A DNA stretch of 27,575 bases from Clostridium sp. CAG:1024 (GCA_000432015.1 HF985515.1:1-27575); one strand, 5' to 3'; positions 8,621 to 16,973 are shown, numbered from the stretch's first letter. Program-made: numbers and translations. The notes: generated by a model from the letters alone, not told the origin.

Positions 8621-9766
8621 TTACCTCCTCTGATAACGGCGCAGGAAGGTCACTTGCTTTGCGAGCGCCTCCGCTGCAATATCCATTTCTTCCAATGTGT
8701 TAAAGGGACAGAGCGAAAAGCGGATCGCACCGTCCTGTCGCGCACCGACAACGCCCATCGCGCCGAGCACGCGGTTTTTGCCGCGCTTATGAGCAGCGCA
8801 GGCAGAACCCGTTGAGACATAGATCTCCTGCTGTGCAAGCGCATGCAGCAGGACTTCGCCGCGTACGCCGAGGAACGACATGTTCAGGATGTGGGGCGCG
8901 CCGTTTCTCGGCTCCGGACCGTTGACAAAGACGTCCGGGATGCCGGACAGGTTTCGACAGAGCCGCTCCTTGCAGGCATACATGTGTTCGCGCCAAGCAT
9001 CCCCGTTTTGCTGATAGGCGGCCAGCGCAGCGTCCAATCCCATGATGGCGGGGGTATTCGTCGTGCCGGAACGCCGGTTCTGCTCCTGACCACCGCCGAT
9101 CAGACCGCCCGCAAAGCGCACGCTGTTTTTGACATACAGCGCGCCGATCCCCTTCGGCGCATGGATTTTGTGCCCGCTGACGGAATACAGGTCGCATGAC
9201 AGCTTTTGAAACGGCAGCTTGCAGAACCCCTGCACGCCGTCCACATGAAAGACCGCATGGGGCGCGCGCTTTCGGATGAGGGCCTGTGCGGCGGAAAGGT
9301 CGTTGATCGCGCCTGTTTCGTTGTTGACCTGCATGAGCGAAACGAGTGCCGTATCTTCCGTAAGCGCTTCGGCAAGCGCATCGAGACGGAGGTAGCCGTG
9401 CGCATCTACGCCGACGTAGACGACCTCCGTATCCTCTGCATGCTCAAAGGTACGAAACACTTCGTAAACCGAAGGGTGTTCGACGGCGGAGGTGATGATG
9501 CGCTTCTTTCCCCGCGTTGCACGCAGAACGCCGAAGATCGCCGTGTTGTTCGATTCCGTTCCGCCGGAGGTATAGATGATCTCGCTGCGGTCCGCGCCGA
9601 GCAGCGAGGCGAGCCGCGCGCGGGCGCCCTCGATGCGCTTCTCCATGGCGGCGGCAGGCGCGTAGGCGCTGGCCGGGTTGAAATAGCTTTCACGCATACA
9701 GTCCAGAGCGGCATTTGCGGCGCAATCGAGTACGCGCGTCGTTGCACTGTTATCCAAATAGATCAT
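8621..9766 (-). CDS. Cysteine desulfurase (NifS/IscS-like, class V aminotransferase fold)
   Basis: This PLP enzyme removes sulfur from cysteine as an enzyme persulfide and passes it to acceptors. The start MIYLDNSATT at ATG 9766 is the usual family start, with GGGAG upstream; longer in-frame starts add an unrelated leader. The 381-residue product shows TSGGTESNN (67-74), H97, VDGVQ (D176, Q179), the PLP lysine SGHK (K200), and the catalytic cysteine loop STGSAC (C323). All key residues are present, so it should be active. It lies directly upstream of thiI in one transcript, the arrangement in Bacillus and Clostridia where a dedicated desulfurase serves ThiI. That makes tRNA thiolation its likely job, although a general Fe-S role cannot be ruled out. 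Confidence 0.95.
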   Translation of the reverse strand: MIYLDNSATTRVLDCAANAALDCMRESYFNPASAYAPAAAMEKRIEGARARLASLLGADRSEIIYTSGGTESNNTAIFGVLRATRGKKRIITSAVEHPSVYEVFRTFEHAEDTEVVYVGVDAHGYLRLDALAEALTEDTALVSLMQVNNETGAINDLSAAQALIRKRAPHAVFHVDGVQGFCKLPFQKLSCDLYSVSGHKIHAPKGIGALYVKNSVRFAGGLIGGGQEQNRRSGTTNTPAIMGLDAALAAYQQNGDAWREHMYACKERLCRNLSGIPDVFVNGPEPRNGAPHILNMSFLGVRGEVLLHALAQQEIYVSTGSACAAHKRGKNRVLGAMGVVGARQDGAIRFSLCPFNTLEEMDIAAEALAKQVTFLRRYQRR

Positions 9767-9968
9767 AATCGATCGTTCACTCCCGTTTAATCCGATACCC
9801 CATACTATGACGTCAACGCTGGAAATGCGCAATTCTTGCAGTATCGGTATTTATCATATCACAGATTTCCCCCTAGGAAAAGCGATGTTTTCCAGCCGCA
9901 GATCGTTTTGCCTTTACAGCGTCAAATCACGAAAGCGCTTTCTTTCGATTTTGTTCACGATTTGTTTG

Positions 9969-9998
9969 TTTCCTAATCTGTAAGAAAGGTTGTATAAT
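9969..9998 (+). promoter_or_regulatory. Probable sigma-A promoter for the zinc-ribbon/Ig-like gene
   Basis: A perfect -10 TATAAT lies at 9993-9998. The -35 is weak (TTTCCT at 9969-9974, 18-base spacer). Transcription would begin at about 10005, giving a leader of about 105 bases before ATG 10112. The divergent desulfurase gene has a possible -10 (TATGAT on the minus strand, 9853-9858) without a clear -35. Confidence 0.5.
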
Positions 9999-10046
9999 GT
10001 AACCGCCAGCATATCTGTGCGGATACGTTGGGTAACAGGAACAATG

Positions 10047-10066
10047 CCCGGCCGGAAACCGGCGGG
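10047..10066 (+). promoter_or_regulatory. GC-rich hairpin in the leader of the 717-aa gene
   Basis: CCCGGCCGG-AAA-CCGGCGGG forms a tight 8-bp stem with one bulged base, 45 bases before the start codon. A second, weaker stem (AATC...GATT, about 10077-10098) ends next to the ribosome site. No T-run follows, so it is not a terminator. I do not recognise a known riboswitch class; a translational control or mRNA-stability role is inference. Confidence 0.35.
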
Positions 10067-10111
10067 ATAGCGTAGAATCAAACCGCAAGCTTTAGATTGG
10101 AGGAAACAAAC

Positions 10112-12265
10112 ATGGTTTGTAAAGAATGCGGAGCTTATAATGCGGAGCATCTGACGCATTGCCGTGTCTGCGCGGCAAAACTCAAAGACGCGGAACCCGC
10201 GGCCGAAACCGTTGATGCGGGTCAGGAAGAAGCGTCCGCACGGCCGACGCGCAGATTTGCGCAGGCGCCGAAGTGGCCGACAAACGCCTATACTGTAAAA
10301 GAAGCGCCGCAGCAGCCCGTTTCCGATGAAAAGTCTGCCGAGACGGCGAAAGTCGAACCGGCCCAGGATGAGCCGCAGAAATCCGCCGATGCCGCTGCTG
10401 AAAAACATGCGGAAAAGCCCGTTGAGAAATCGGCCGCCGTACCCGTGTCGGCAGCTCCCGTTGTGCAGGCGCCGCCGCGCACCGCGTCCGTAAGGGCAGC
10501 TGCGCCCATGACGGAGAATAAACAGTTTTGCACCGCTTGCGGCAAACCGTTGATGCCGGACGCCATGTTCTGCGCATACTGCGGCGCAAAAACCGCTGCT
10601 GCGGCAGCCGCCGCACCCGCGCCGGCAGCAGCTCCGGCCCCGGCCGCTCCCACCAAGATGAACGCGCGCTCCGCGTATCAAAGGCGCGCCGAATCGTCTG
10701 AGCCCGAGGAAGAGGAAACGCGCCCCGCAAAGCGGGTCGCCGCACCGTCAAAGAAGCAGCAGCTAGCCGCTTTCGATGAGGATGACGATTTGGAAGAAAA
10801 GAACGATGATTTCTCGGATCTCTATGATGAGGATGAGGATTTTGACGATGAATACTATGATGATGAGTTCGATGAGGACGAGGATGACGATATGCCCAAG
10901 CGCAAAGGCAAGGGCGGAACGATCCTGTTTGTCGTGCTGATCGTTGTCCTGCTCGCACTGGTCGGTTTCTTCGGCAAGTATATCATCAACAAGAATTACG
11001 GCGGCAGCTTTTCTAATATGATTGCCGCACTGACGGGGAAACAGCAGGAAACGCCCGCAAACGAAGAGAACGACCCGGATGTGAACGTTGTTTCGAACAC
11101 GACGAGCGACGCACCGAGTGCTACGATCGTTGAGGATACGATCAACGGAACAGAGGTGTTCAACATCACCGTCAACGCTCCGAACGGCACGAAAGTACGG
11201 ATCGTCGACAAGTCCGGAACGCTGCAAGAGGACAGCACGACGATCGCCGAGGGCAACAGCATCCACATTGCTGTTCCGCGTTCGATCTACACACCGACCG
11301 ACTATTGCGACAGCACGACCGTGAGCGTTACGCCCGAGGTCGAGGTCACGCTTCCGGACGGTACGACGAAGATGCTGGATGTGCCTTCTGTTACAATGAC
11401 CGTACCGCAGGTGTCGCTGACGCTGACAGCGCCCGTTGGCGAATCGGTCGAGGCAACGGCGGACGGAAGCCCGATCAAGATCGAGGGAACCGTTACGGAT
11501 CACACGACGAAAGTGTTTGTGAACGGCACGGAGGTGACCGTCTTTGAAGGCGGCACATTCTCCTATGACTATACGCCGACCGCGGAGGAGAACCAGACCA
11601 TCGTCGTCGAGGCGAAGAAAGCCGGCTGCATGGGAACATCGCAGACGATCGCCGTCACGCCCTATGTCGTGAAAGCGCTGCCGCTTGCGCTGACCTCGCA
11701 AAACGCCGTCATCAAAGCCGCCGACGGGAAGGCCATCGTTGAAGGAACGGCAGTTCCGGGCGCAACCGTTACCGCGATCTGCGAGAATACGAATGTGACC
11801 TGCGGCGCAGTCGCCGTGACGGAAACGGGCGGCTTTACCTGTACGATCGAGGTGCCGAAAGAGGGCTATTACGAGGTCAATTTTGCCGCAACCGCAGAGG
11901 GGTATGACAATGCGGCCGTGACTTGCACGATCGAGCGCAAGCCGACGACGAAGTCCTCGAGCTATAAGGAAAAAGCGCTGAACCTCAACAAGAACTACGA
12001 GAAGGTTGCGGGTGGACAGTCTGACGCAACGACGCTCAAGTTTACCGGAAAAGTGAAGGAGATCATTCCGAATGAGAACGGGCTGGTCATCTTCAAGCTG
12101 GAGGACTCCGCCGGAAACGTCGTATATGTGTGCAATCGCAGCGACAAGAATAAGATCGAAAACAACGATCTCAACAAGTCTAAGACGGTTGCAGGATATA
12201 ACGCGGGTCTGTATCCGGAAACGACCAATCCGTATATCTGGGGCTGGTTCATCTGGAATAACTGA
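10112..12265 (+). CDS. Double zinc-ribbon, acidic-linker membrane protein with Ig-like outside domains
   Basis: ATG 10112 follows TTGGAGG (10097-10103) by eight bases. The 717-residue protein begins with zinc ribbon 1 (C3, C6, C17, C20). An Ala/Pro/Glu-rich linker follows, then zinc ribbon 2 (C140, C143, C154, C157), an Ala-Pro repeat, and a very acidic stretch (about 220-262, mainly D and E). A basic patch precedes one membrane helix (271-290). The outside part (~300-620) has bacterial Ig-like beta modules (for example IKIEGTVTDHTTKVFVNGTE and AIVEGTAVPGATVTAICENT). A final ~80-residue module (TTLKFTGKVKEI ... FKLEDSAGNVVYVC) resembles an OB-type fold. No catalytic motif is present. A link between cytoplasm and cell surface is inferred from topology. 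It has the same plan as the acquired zinc-ribbon genes at 2-6 kb, but with resident GC content. Confidence 0.88.
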   Translation: MVCKECGAYNAEHLTHCRVCAAKLKDAEPAAETVDAGQEEASARPTRRFAQAPKWPTNAYTVKEAPQQPVSDEKSAETAKVEPAQDEPQKSADAAAEKHAEKPVEKSAAVPVSAAPVVQAPPRTASVRAAAPMTENKQFCTACGKPLMPDAMFCAYCGAKTAAAAAAAPAPAAAPAPAAPTKMNARSAYQRRAESSEPEEEETRPAKRVAAPSKKQQLAAFDEDDDLEEKNDDFSDLYDEDEDFDDEYYDDEFDEDEDDDMPKRKGKGGTILFVVLIVVLLALVGFFGKYIINKNYGGSFSNMIAALTGKQQETPANEENDPDVNVVSNTTSDAPSATIVEDTINGTEVFNITVNAPNGTKVRIVDKSGTLQEDSTTIAEGNSIHIAVPRSIYTPTDYCDSTTVSVTPEVEVTLPDGTTKMLDVPSVTMTVPQVSLTLTAPVGESVEATADGSPIKIEGTVTDHTTKVFVNGTEVTVFEGGTFSYDYTPTAEENQTIVVEAKKAGCMGTSQTIAVTPYVVKALPLALTSQNAVIKAADGKAIVEGTAVPGATVTAICENTNVTCGAVAVTETGGFTCTIEVPKEGYYEVNFAATAEGYDNAAVTCTIERKPTTKSSSYKEKALNLNKNYEKVAGGQSDATTLKFTGKVKEIIPNENGLVIFKLEDSAGNVVYVCNRSDKNKIENNDLNKSKTVAGYNAGLYPETTNPYIWGWFIWNN

Positions 12266-12277
12266 CGGGAGAAGCGC

Positions 12278-12559
12278 TTGAAGATCTGGGCAAAGTGCTT
12301 AAGAGAGCAGAAGATACAAAAAGACGTCGTGCAGGAGTTCGCTTCTGCACGACCTTCTGACTTTGCAGGCTGGAGCGTGGTTCTGGATTCGCTTTGCAAG
12401 GCGCTGGATCTCAGCCGACCCGTCATGATGAGCAAGCATCTTCGCGAGCTGCGGCAGTTTTCCCGCACGGTGTTTTATGCGGCGGATTTCATGGAGAGCG
12501 TCGGGTTTGATCGCTTTGAAATCGAGATTTTCCCAGAGAAAAAGAAGAAGAGCGGATAG
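12278..12559 (+). CDS. Small conserved hypothetical protein
   Basis: TTG 12278 follows GGGAGAAG and lies 12 bases after the previous stop. The 93-residue product is soluble, has no cysteine cluster or membrane segment, and ends in a basic tail (PEKKKKSG). The central part (WSVVLDSLCKALDLSRPVMM) looks helical. I do not recognise the family. Its position suggests co-transcription with the upstream membrane protein. Confidence 0.62.
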   Translation: MKIWAKCLREQKIQKDVVQEFASARPSDFAGWSVVLDSLCKALDLSRPVMMSKHLRELRQFSRTVFYAADFMESVGFDRFEIEIFPEKKKKSG

Positions 12560-12624
12560 GAATCGTTGCTTCGCATAAGTTCGCTCCTTTTGCGACAGAA
12601 TAGGGAACGGAAGGAGTGATTGTA

Positions 12625-12855
12625 GTGGATCTTATCGCTTTGATACTCATGGTGATTGGCGCCCTGAACTGGGGACTGATCGGGCTGTTTCAGTTCGACC
12701 TCGTTGCAACCATCTTTGGCGGCATGAATGCAGTTCTTTCCAGAATCATTTACAGCCTTGTCGGGCTTGCCGGAATCTGGGGCATCACGATGCTCTTTCG
12801 GCGCGGTTCGGAATCGGATCATGCGGGTGCGCAGCCGGAGCGCAGCAGAGACTGA
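12625..12855 (+). CDS. DUF378 family small membrane protein
   Basis: The 76-residue product has two membrane helices and the family signature ALNWGLIGLFQFDLVA followed by ...SRIIYSLVGLAGIWGI. GTG 12625 was chosen because GGAAGGAG lies eight bases upstream; GTG 12616 overlaps that site. Proteins of this family (YuzA-like) are conserved in Firmicutes without a known function. An intrinsic terminator follows about 30 bases after the stop. Confidence 0.85.
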   Translation: MDLIALILMVIGALNWGLIGLFQFDLVATIFGGMNAVLSRIIYSLVGLAGIWGITMLFRRGSESDHAGAQPERSRD

Positions 12856-12884
12856 CGATAGCGGCATTGAATCGGGATCCCAAA

Positions 12885-12913
12885 GCGGGCGGAGTAATCC
12901 GTCCGTTTTTTTT
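12885..12913 (+). terminator. Intrinsic terminator after the DUF378 gene
   Basis: A seven-pair stem (12887-12893 with 12898-12904, one G-T pair) with a four-base loop is followed by CG and eight T. It closes the unit starting near 10005 and lies just upstream of the next gene. Confidence 0.85.
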
Positions 12914-12944
12914 GTTTATAAAACCGGATAGAATGGAGAAAACA

Positions 12945-13358
12945 ATGGCAGAGTTCTTTATGACCTGTACCGGATGCGGCAATACATGCAGACTGGAAGT
13001 ATATGGAACGCTGGAATCGCTGACCGTGCTGGGCAACCGCTGCGGCGTAGGCTGCGATGAAGCGAGAAAAGAATTGTCGGCGAGAACACAGCCGGGCTCC
13101 GCTGCATCGCGAAACCTGCGCATCGGCGCGATCTATCGCCATTTTAAGGGCGATCGTTATCTTGTCGAGGATGTTGTGACACACAGTGAGTCGGGCGAGC
13201 GTCTGGTGCTGTATCGCCAGCTCTACGGTGAATGCCGTCGGTTTGTCCGGCCGCTCGACATGTTTCTTTCCGAAGTGGATCACGCGAAGTACCCGGAAGT
13301 ACAGCAGACCTACCGCTTTGAAGAGGAGCACATTGCAAGTGTGAACCATAGTAGATAG
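12945..13358 (+). CDS. Cysteine-cluster (DUF1667-like) and DUF1653 fusion protein
   Basis: ATG 12945 has GGAG seven bases upstream; ATG 12933 in frame would add four residues without a good site. The 137-residue protein has two parts. Residues 8-37 carry cysteines C8, C11, C15, C33 and C37 (CTGCGNTC ... GNRCGVGC), resembling the start of DUF1667 proteins, a likely metal or Fe-S site. Residues ~65-118 form a DUF1653 domain (YRHFKGDRYLVEDVVTHSES ... LYGECRRFVRPLDMF). DUF1653 usually stands alone and has no firm function. The next gene starts 16 bases downstream, so the two are probably co-transcribed. Confidence 0.75.
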   Translation: MAEFFMTCTGCGNTCRLEVYGTLESLTVLGNRCGVGCDEARKELSARTQPGSAASRNLRIGAIYRHFKGDRYLVEDVVTHSESGERLVLYRQLYGECRRFVRPLDMFLSEVDHAKYPEVQQTYRFEEEHIASVNHSR

Positions 13359-13374
13359 AGGAGGGGGAAACCCA

Positions 13375-14034
13375 ATGCTGCATTTTGAAGATATTAAGAA
13401 CAACGAAGAGATCAAGACCTATATTTCCTGTGCGGATGCGTCGCTTATCGCGCTCGGCTATACGGAACACTGCTTTGCACACGTCGGCAGCGTGTCTGAG
13501 ACGGCGGGGTATATTCTTGAAACACTTGGCTATCCCGCGCGCGAGGTGGAGCTTGCAAAGATCGCCGGATATCTGCACGATATCGGAAATCTTGTGAATC
13601 GCGTAGATCACTCGCAGAGCGGCGCGGTCATGGCATTTGCCCTGCTGCGCGATATGGGCGCGGATCCGGACGAGATCGCGACCATCGTTACCGCTATCGG
13701 GAACCATGACGAGGGAACGGGAGTTGCGGTGAACCCCGTTGCAGCCGCACTGATCCTTGCGGACAAATCCGACGTTCGCAGGAGCAGAGTCAGAAACAGC
13801 GATACTGCACAGTTTGATATTCACGACCGCGTGAACTATTCCGTAAAGAAATCACAGCTCAAGATCAATGAGGACCGGACGCTTATCAAGCTGAAACTGA
13901 CGGTCGATACAAAATACGGCTCCGTTATGGATTACTTTGAGATATTTCTCGGCCGCATGATCATGTGCAGAAAGGCCGCCGACACGCTCGGCCTCCAGTT
14001 CAAGCTGATCATTAACGAGCAGCAGCTGATCTGA
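13375..14034 (+). CDS. HD-domain metal-dependent phosphohydrolase
   Basis: The 219-residue protein has the HD fingerprint: H36, H68-D69 (GYLHDIGN), H79, H111 (IGNHDE) and D130 (LADKSD), predicting a metal-dependent phosphohydrolase or phosphodiesterase. GAGGGGG precedes ATG 13375. The C-terminal ~70 residues (LKINEDRTLIKLKLTVD...) form a beta-rich extension seen in stand-alone HD proteins of Clostridia. The substrate cannot be read from sequence; nucleotides are typical of the superfamily. Its stop lies 8 bases from the stop of the opposing gene, with no terminator between them. Confidence 0.88.
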   Translation: MLHFEDIKNNEEIKTYISCADASLIALGYTEHCFAHVGSVSETAGYILETLGYPAREVELAKIAGYLHDIGNLVNRVDHSQSGAVMAFALLRDMGADPDEIATIVTAIGNHDEGTGVAVNPVAAALILADKSDVRRSRVRNSDTAQFDIHDRVNYSVKKSQLKINEDRTLIKLKLTVDTKYGSVMDYFEIFLGRMIMCRKAADTLGLQFKLIINEQQLI

Positions 14035-14041
14035 GCAGCGA

Positions 14042-14572
14042 TCATGACTTTCTCATGTAGGTGTTTTCGGCGGATGGCATAGGACTGCACACGATCGTCA
14101 GTTCCTGTACCGCAGCGAATGCGGCAACGCAGCAAAGCACGATGAGAAGGCAACTGCCCATGCAAGAGTTGAGAATCGGCGCGAACAGATACAGCAACAG
14201 GCCGGTCAACCGGTTGGCGTTCGTGTGAAGCGGGAGCGTCAGACGGCGAGATTTTGCGAAGACGATGAAAAGAGTGCAGAGCCTGACGAAGAGAATACCG
14301 CAGACAGCGGCTCAGACCCAGAACGGGAAGCGGTATTGCGGCACGATCTTCAGCGCCGATACGCATAGAAACAGGAGATCGGCAGCGCTGTCCAAGATAC
14401 TGCCCAGCCGACTCGCGACGCCAAGCCGCCGCGCGAGAAAGCCATCCAGCATATCGCTGAGACCGCACGCCGCATAGACGACATAGAAGGCGGGCTGCAT
14501 CGCGGGAAGCAGTAATAGAAGAATCGAACCCGCTATCCGAAGACAGGAGAGCAGGTTCGGCAAGTTGCGCAG
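14042..14572 (-). pseudogene. CDP-alcohol phosphatidyltransferase interrupted by an in-frame TGA
   Basis: The family transfers an alcohol head group onto CDP-diacylglycerol at the membrane. The protein begins LRNLPNLLSCLRIAG and contains the complete active motif D-x3-DG-x2-AR-x8-G-x3-D-x3-D (SDMLDGFLARR ... GSILDSAAD). A TGA at 14312-14314 interrupts the frame at PFWV-stop. The same frame then continues with membrane-type sequence (AAVCGILFVRLCTLFIVF ... LTGLLLYLFAPILNS) to a TGA at 14042-14044. One G-to-A change in a TGG codon would explain it. Other genes here end in TGA, so recoding is unlikely. The start is uncertain: CTG 14572 gives the usual length; ATG 14671 would add a long unrelated leader through a hairpin. 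Confidence 0.8.
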
Positions 14573-14580
14573 AAATAAGA

Positions 14581-14641
14581 CGCACCCGGAAGATCGTTTC
14601 GACGGCTCGAAGAGCACGACAGTCGAAGCGTCGCGGGTGCG
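14581..14641 (-). terminator. Long imperfect hairpin, probable terminator of the flavoprotein gene
   Basis: CGCACCCG (14581-14588) pairs with CGGGTGCG (14634-14641), and the inner arms CG-TTCGAC and GTCGAA-CG also pair across an internal loop. On the minus strand TCTTATTT follows. It lies 35 bases after the flavoprotein stop and just before the phosphatidyltransferase coding sequence, so it could end transcription or act as an attenuator. Confidence 0.42.
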
Positions 14642-14675
14642 TGTTGTTTCGGAGTCGTGGGCTTGCTTCATAAAG

Positions 14676-15352
14676 TCAATGCTCGCCGTTGCAGATGCGC
14701 GCATACAGATCGTCCGGTATCATGGGAACGGCAAGTTTCGCCATTGTCTCATCGGAAATACAGCCTGTCTGCGCATATTCGCGTCCGGCAGTGCGCATGG
14801 TTTCCAGAAACGGCTTTGTGACGGCTTCGGGCGCATTGAACATCGGAGCCTCTGAGACCGTAACGATCGTGCTGTCGCTGCCGAACATCAGCCGAAACTG
14901 CGCGATCGCCGGTTCAAAGTTGTGCGCAGCGTTCGGGAAGCAGCAGCCGCAGATCATCAGATATCGCAGCTTGGAATAATCGGCCTGTCCAACGTGCTCA
15001 TAGCGTTCTCCAACCTTCTGCATCGTCATGGAGAAAAGCACCACCGTGCGGTCTATGAGCGCCTTGAAAGGAGCGGGCATTCCATAGCAATAGAGCGGAA
15101 AACTGAATAGCAATAGATCGCTTTGCAGGATTTCGCTTAGGATTTGCGGCATGTCGTCCGCATGTATGCAGCGTCCGCCGTTGTGCATGCAGAGAAGCAG
15201 ACCGTACAGTATTCGATATGCCGGTCGATCGCATGTATCGTCCGAACTGTCTGCGGCTGGATATCGTTCATCCCGGCAAGAAACGCACGGGTCAGGTGCA
15301 TCGTATCGCTCCGCTCCCGCTTCGGAGATCCGTTGATTACGAGAATTCTCAT
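14676..15352 (-). pseudogene. NADPH-dependent FMN reductase / flavodoxin-like protein, frameshifted
   Basis: ATG 15352 follows TTGAGGA and gives the family start MRILVINGSPKRERSDT (FMN phosphate loop, NGSP). The frame holds to IEYCTVCFS, where CFSC followed by a glycine- and cysteine-containing loop is expected. The next part (CMHNGGRCIHADDM, then LLLFSFPLYCYGMPAPFKAL) is in another frame. The 677-base span is one base short of a whole number of codons, and one added base at about 15187-15195 restores a ~225-residue protein. The second part has its own ATG (15188) but no flavin loop. The intact family member would reduce flavin or quinone-like substrates in the cytoplasm. It follows the ABC-2 permease gene by about 20 bases and probably shares its transcript. 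Confidence 0.8.
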
Positions 15353-15374
15353 GCTGAATGTCCTCAATTCTTAC

Positions 15375-16973
15375 TCATAACGTCCGAAAGACGATGCTTC
15401 CGCGCCGTTTCAGCCAGCCATAGAGCGGCAGCGTAACCAGCAGCGTGATCGCACAGCATACCCCGAGATACGGCGCAGCGCCAAGACGTGCGCCCACAAA
15501 GTAATACACTGCAATGAGAACGATCGAGTAGATCCAGCCCGCAAGCAGAGCGAGCAGAACGCTGACGCTTGATTTGATCGGGTGCAGCTCGCTTGTCCAG
15601 TTCAAATTCGGACTTTGCAGTCCGAGGAATAGATCGAGACAAGCGGAAAAGCACACGTACAGAAGCGGCAAAAGTATGACGAGCAGAACTGTCAATGCAT
15701 CCGGGCGCAGCATCAGCGCCACTGCGATGCTGCAAAGAAACACGGGGATCCCCGTGAGAAGCAGCTGGACGCTGAGCTTTGCCTTGAGCGCCTGCCAAGG
15801 ATCGATCGGGAGCGACTGCACGATCCAGATGCTTTTGCCTTCCAAAGAGACAGAGGGGGTCGCCATGTCGTTCATAGCGGTCAGCATGCAGACGCCGCCA
15901 ACCAGCAGTATCGTTATGAACTCCAGATTGCCATCGAATACATCCAGTAGAACAGCCGCCACCGTTTGACCTTTGATCAGCAGCGCAACGGCGGCAATGA
16001 ACAGCAGCAGCGTGCTCAGGCCGCAGTTGAGCATGTAGTTGGCGCTGGAGCTAAAACGCCGCAGTTCTTTCGACAGCAGTGCGGAGAAAACGCTTTTCCT
16101 GCGGACGGGCGCGGCTTTGTAAACAGCCTTTGCAACGCCGCCCTGCGCAGTCGCGATCTGCAGAAACGTTTTCGCGAGCACATAGAGCGTTGCGCCGAGC
16201 AGAATCGCTACGATCAGCGTCAACAGCAGCATCGAGAGCCAATCGCCTTCGCCCACGCGGCCGATCAGGTAGAGCAGATATGCCTTGGCGTGAATGCGGT
16301 CGCCGTAGATCGCCGCGTTTTGCACCAGTTCACGCAGCAGAGCGGACGCTTTGAAATAGACAAAGTAGTAAGCGGCGATAAACGCCAGCGCGAGCAGCGC
16401 CGAGATAAAACTCTTGCTCTTGAGCTTCGTGCTGAGCTTTGCTACAACCCAGCCGAGCAGGCAGGACAAGAACAGCACGAGCAGCGAGAGAAGAAGCGTG
16501 AGCACGACAGGCCCGACGATACCGGCAATGTCAACCGGAACGACGATGTAATACACCACGACCGCGGGCAGGATGGCCACGGCAGAGTACATCAATCCCA
16601 TCAGGTAAACGCCGAGCAAGCGAACCGTGAGCAGATACCGAACGGGGATCGGCAGCGAGAGCAGCAGTTCATTGTCCTTTGCCAAATACAGACCCGAATA
16701 TGTATTGAATACGCTCCCGAGTACGCCGAGCGCCAAAGATAGCAGCCCAAAGATGGAGAAATAGAGCCATCCGACGTTTGCTTCCACAAGCGGGCCGCAT
16801 ATGGAAAAGGCAAGGTATGTAAATAAGCCGCCAAGGAAGCCGACCATCAGCAGCGCAAAGAGCACGATCATGACGATGCAGGAAGCCTTGGAGCGCGCGG
16901 CGCCGTTCTTCTGATTGTAGAAGAAGCCGCGGTTCAGCTCCAGCATTTGCTTTTTCAGCAGCGTTTTCAGCAT
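15375..16973 (-). CDS. ABC-2 type transporter permease
   Basis: This 532-residue protein has about twelve hydrophobic segments in two halves. A polar centre (KAAPVRRKSVFSALLSKELRR, about 290-310) precedes the second half and resembles the soluble start of ABC-2 subunits. It overlaps the end of the ATP-binding gene by seven bases (ATGCTGA), so the two are translationally coupled and form one exporter. The substrate is unknown; families of this shape move lipids, peptides or antibiotics. The start ATG 16973 gives a positively charged N-terminus (MLKTLLKKQML) as expected. Confidence 0.88.
   Translation of the reverse strand: MLKTLLKKQMLELNRGFFYNQKNGAARSKASCIVMIVLFALLMVGFLGGLFTYLAFSICGPLVEANVGWLYFSIFGLLSLALGVLGSVFNTYSGLYLAKDNELLLSLPIPVRYLLTVRLLGVYLMGLMYSAVAILPAVVVYYIVVPVDIAGIVGPVVLTLLLSLLVLFLSCLLGWVVAKLSTKLKSKSFISALLALAFIAAYYFVYFKASALLRELVQNAAIYGDRIHAKAYLLYLIGRVGEGDWLSMLLLTLIVAILLGATLYVLAKTFLQIATAQGGVAKAVYKAAPVRRKSVFSALLSKELRRFSSSANYMLNCGLSTLLLFIAAVALLIKGQTVAAVLLDVFDGNLEFITILLVGGVCMLTAMNDMATPSVSLEGKSIWIVQSLPIDPWQALKAKLSVQLLLTGIPVFLCSIAVALMLRPDALTVLLVILLPLLYVCFSACLDLFLGLQSPNLNWTSELHPIKSSVSVLLALLAGWIYSIVLIAVYYFVGARLGAAPYLGVCCAITLLVTLPLYGWLKRRGSIVFRTL

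Noticed and set aside
14312..14314. TGA decoded as tryptophan or glycine (alternative genetic code)
   Set aside because: TGA is the natural stop of several intact genes in the window, for example the HD-domain gene and the ATP-binding gene, and tryptophan in intact genes is encoded by TGG.
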